A program made the translations under genes and the position numbers. DNA of 7,457 nucleotides, taken from the NCBI GenBank assembly GCA_031290755.1, contig JAITMY010000024.1, forward strand, positions 1 through 7,457, given 5' to 3'. The first letter of the stretch is position 1; each line of letters opens with the position of its first letter. Positions 6,637 to 7,457 of this stretch are shown here, piece after piece. Below the pieces are notes generated by a model. It was not told the origin of the DNA, did no database searches, and saw only the letters and a list, made by a program, of their open reading frames with translations. This stretch comes from Prevotellaceae bacterium (lineage in GTDB: Bacteria > Bacteroidota > Bacteroidia > Bacteroidales > UBA932).

Positions 6637-7457
6637 ATGAAAAAGTACACTTTCCTGCTCCTGTTTGCGCTGACAGCGTGGGCAGCGGGCGCAACAACCA
6701 CGGAACGACAGAGGTTCGTTACCGAAACATTTGGCTACTCTGGTACAGCAGCCGCAGCGAGCGCCTACACGGGCTACATAACGGCGGGCATCAAGCTCAC
6801 CGGTAGTGCCGCCACGGTGGTGGTTAACACCACCTCCGCCAACGTGTTCAACTCCTACACGGGGGCCTCGGTCACCAACAACGTGCTCATTCCCTCAGGG
6901 CAAAACCTCGTGGTAAGCGGTGTTGGTGCAGCCCTGTTTACGAGTATTGAGCTACAGCTGGGCTGGCGCAAGACAGCAACCACCAGCGTAACCCTCACGG
7001 TGGAATACTCCACCGACGGAGGCACAACCTGGACAGCGCTGGGCACCGACGTTAACTCGGCCACCACCGCCGGATGGAAAAATCTGGATGTGCCAATAGT
7101 CGTGCCCGCGCCTCAGGCAGCCGACCTCAGCCTGCGCTTTACGGCCGACGGCGAGGTGCGCCTCGACGACATTCAGCTTTCGGGCATTCCCATTGCGGCA
7201 ACCTCCGCTGCGCCCGCTGACGTGGCGCCCGGCGCGTTCTCCGCTAAGTGGAACGCCGTGCCCAACGCCAATAAGCTGCTGCTGGAGGTGGCCAAGGCCG
7301 ACCAGTTTGCTCCCGTTACGATGGTTGCGGGATGGACAAACTCTGCCGTAAACGGTGCAGGCACTGCTACCGGCCTCGGAACGGCTGTTGCCACACCAAA
7401 CCCAACGCTGACACCCAACGAAGGCTCGGATATAAACAAAGCCAACGCAACCCTTAC
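6637..7457 (+). CDS. Secreted protein, N-terminal part: jelly-roll-like module plus FN3-like domain (runs off window)
   Basis: An open frame starts at ATG 6637 and has no stop through the window end (273 complete codons), so the C-terminus is missing because of the window boundary. The N-terminus (MKKYTFLLLFALTAWA) is a classical signal peptide with signal peptidase I sites after A16 or A19 and, unlike the three upstream genes, no lipobox cysteine. Residues about 27-184 form a jelly-roll-like module that opens with T-E-T-F (29-32), contains an E-Y-S-T-D-G-G-T-T-W strand-turn, and closes with R-L-D-D-I-Q-L. Residues from about 188 look like a fibronectin type III-like domain (A-F-S-A-K-W-N-A-V at 200-208). 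Such beta modules often precede a catalytic domain or a type IX secretion sorting domain, and either could lie downstream, but neither is visible. It probably belongs to the same operon. The product could be an extracellular nuclease, another hydrolase or an adhesin; I cannot choose. Confidence 0.8.
   Translation, partial: MKKYTFLLLFALTAWAAGATTTERQRFVTETFGYSGTAAAASAYTGYITAGIKLTGSAATVVVNTTSANVFNSYTGASVTNNVLIPSGQNLVVSGVGAALFTSIELQLGWRKTATTSVTLTVEYSTDGGTTWTALGTDVNSATTAGWKNLDVPIVVPAPQAADLSLRFTADGEVRLDDIQLSGIPIAATSAAPADVAPGAFSAKWNAVPNANKLLLEVAKADQFAPVTMVAGWTNSAVNGAGTATGLGTAVATPNPTLTPNEGSDINKANATL

Overview
The window looks like a stretch of a Bacteroidota chromosome, probably Bacteroidales. The evidence is as follows. 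The genes are G+C-rich with short A-rich gaps and no Shine-Dalgarno sequences. Three consecutive products are lipoproteins, two with acidic residues straight after the lipidated cysteine, as in the Bacteroidota lipoprotein export signal. The domains recognised by eye (BACON-like beta domains, DUF5689, the MetallophosN / calcineurin / MetallophosC architecture, and jelly-roll plus FN3-like modules) are typical of that phylum. A species cannot be named from this sequence.

Layout: bases 1-201 are a non-coding leader made almost entirely of repeats. It holds a perfect 13-bp inverted repeat (1-32), a second GC-rich REP-like hairpin (41-68) overlapping a 10-bp palindrome (62-71), and then fifteen heptamer units (consensus GTGAATA, 97-201) that run directly into the first start codon. 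Four genes follow, all on the + strand and closely spaced (18, 33 and 54 bases), with no terminator or promoter seen between them, so they are probably one operon. They are: (1) a 784-aa lipoprotein with BACON-like and DUF5689 regions (202-2556); (2) a 776-aa lipoprotein metallophosphoesterase with all five metal-binding motifs intact and a duplicated N-terminal beta module (2575-4905); (3) a 547-aa lipoprotein with a BACON-like domain and two jelly-roll-like modules (4939-6582); (4) the first 273 codons of a secreted protein with a signal peptidase I-type leader, one jelly-roll-like module and an FN3-like domain, cut off by the window edge (6637 onward).

How they may work together (inference): the locus looks like a cell-surface group for binding and dephosphorylating an extracellular phosphorylated ligand. 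Genes 1 and 3 would be surface binding proteins, gene 2 the hydrolase, and gene 4 a larger secreted protein whose catalytic part, if any, lies outside the window. In other Bacteroidota, DUF5689 proteins are often found near extracellular nucleases and TonB-dependent receptors, so nucleic-acid or organophosphate scavenging is a reasonable hypothesis. No transporter, regulator or nuclease is visible here. The most unusual non-coding feature is the heptamer array abutting the first gene, a candidate length-variable leader.
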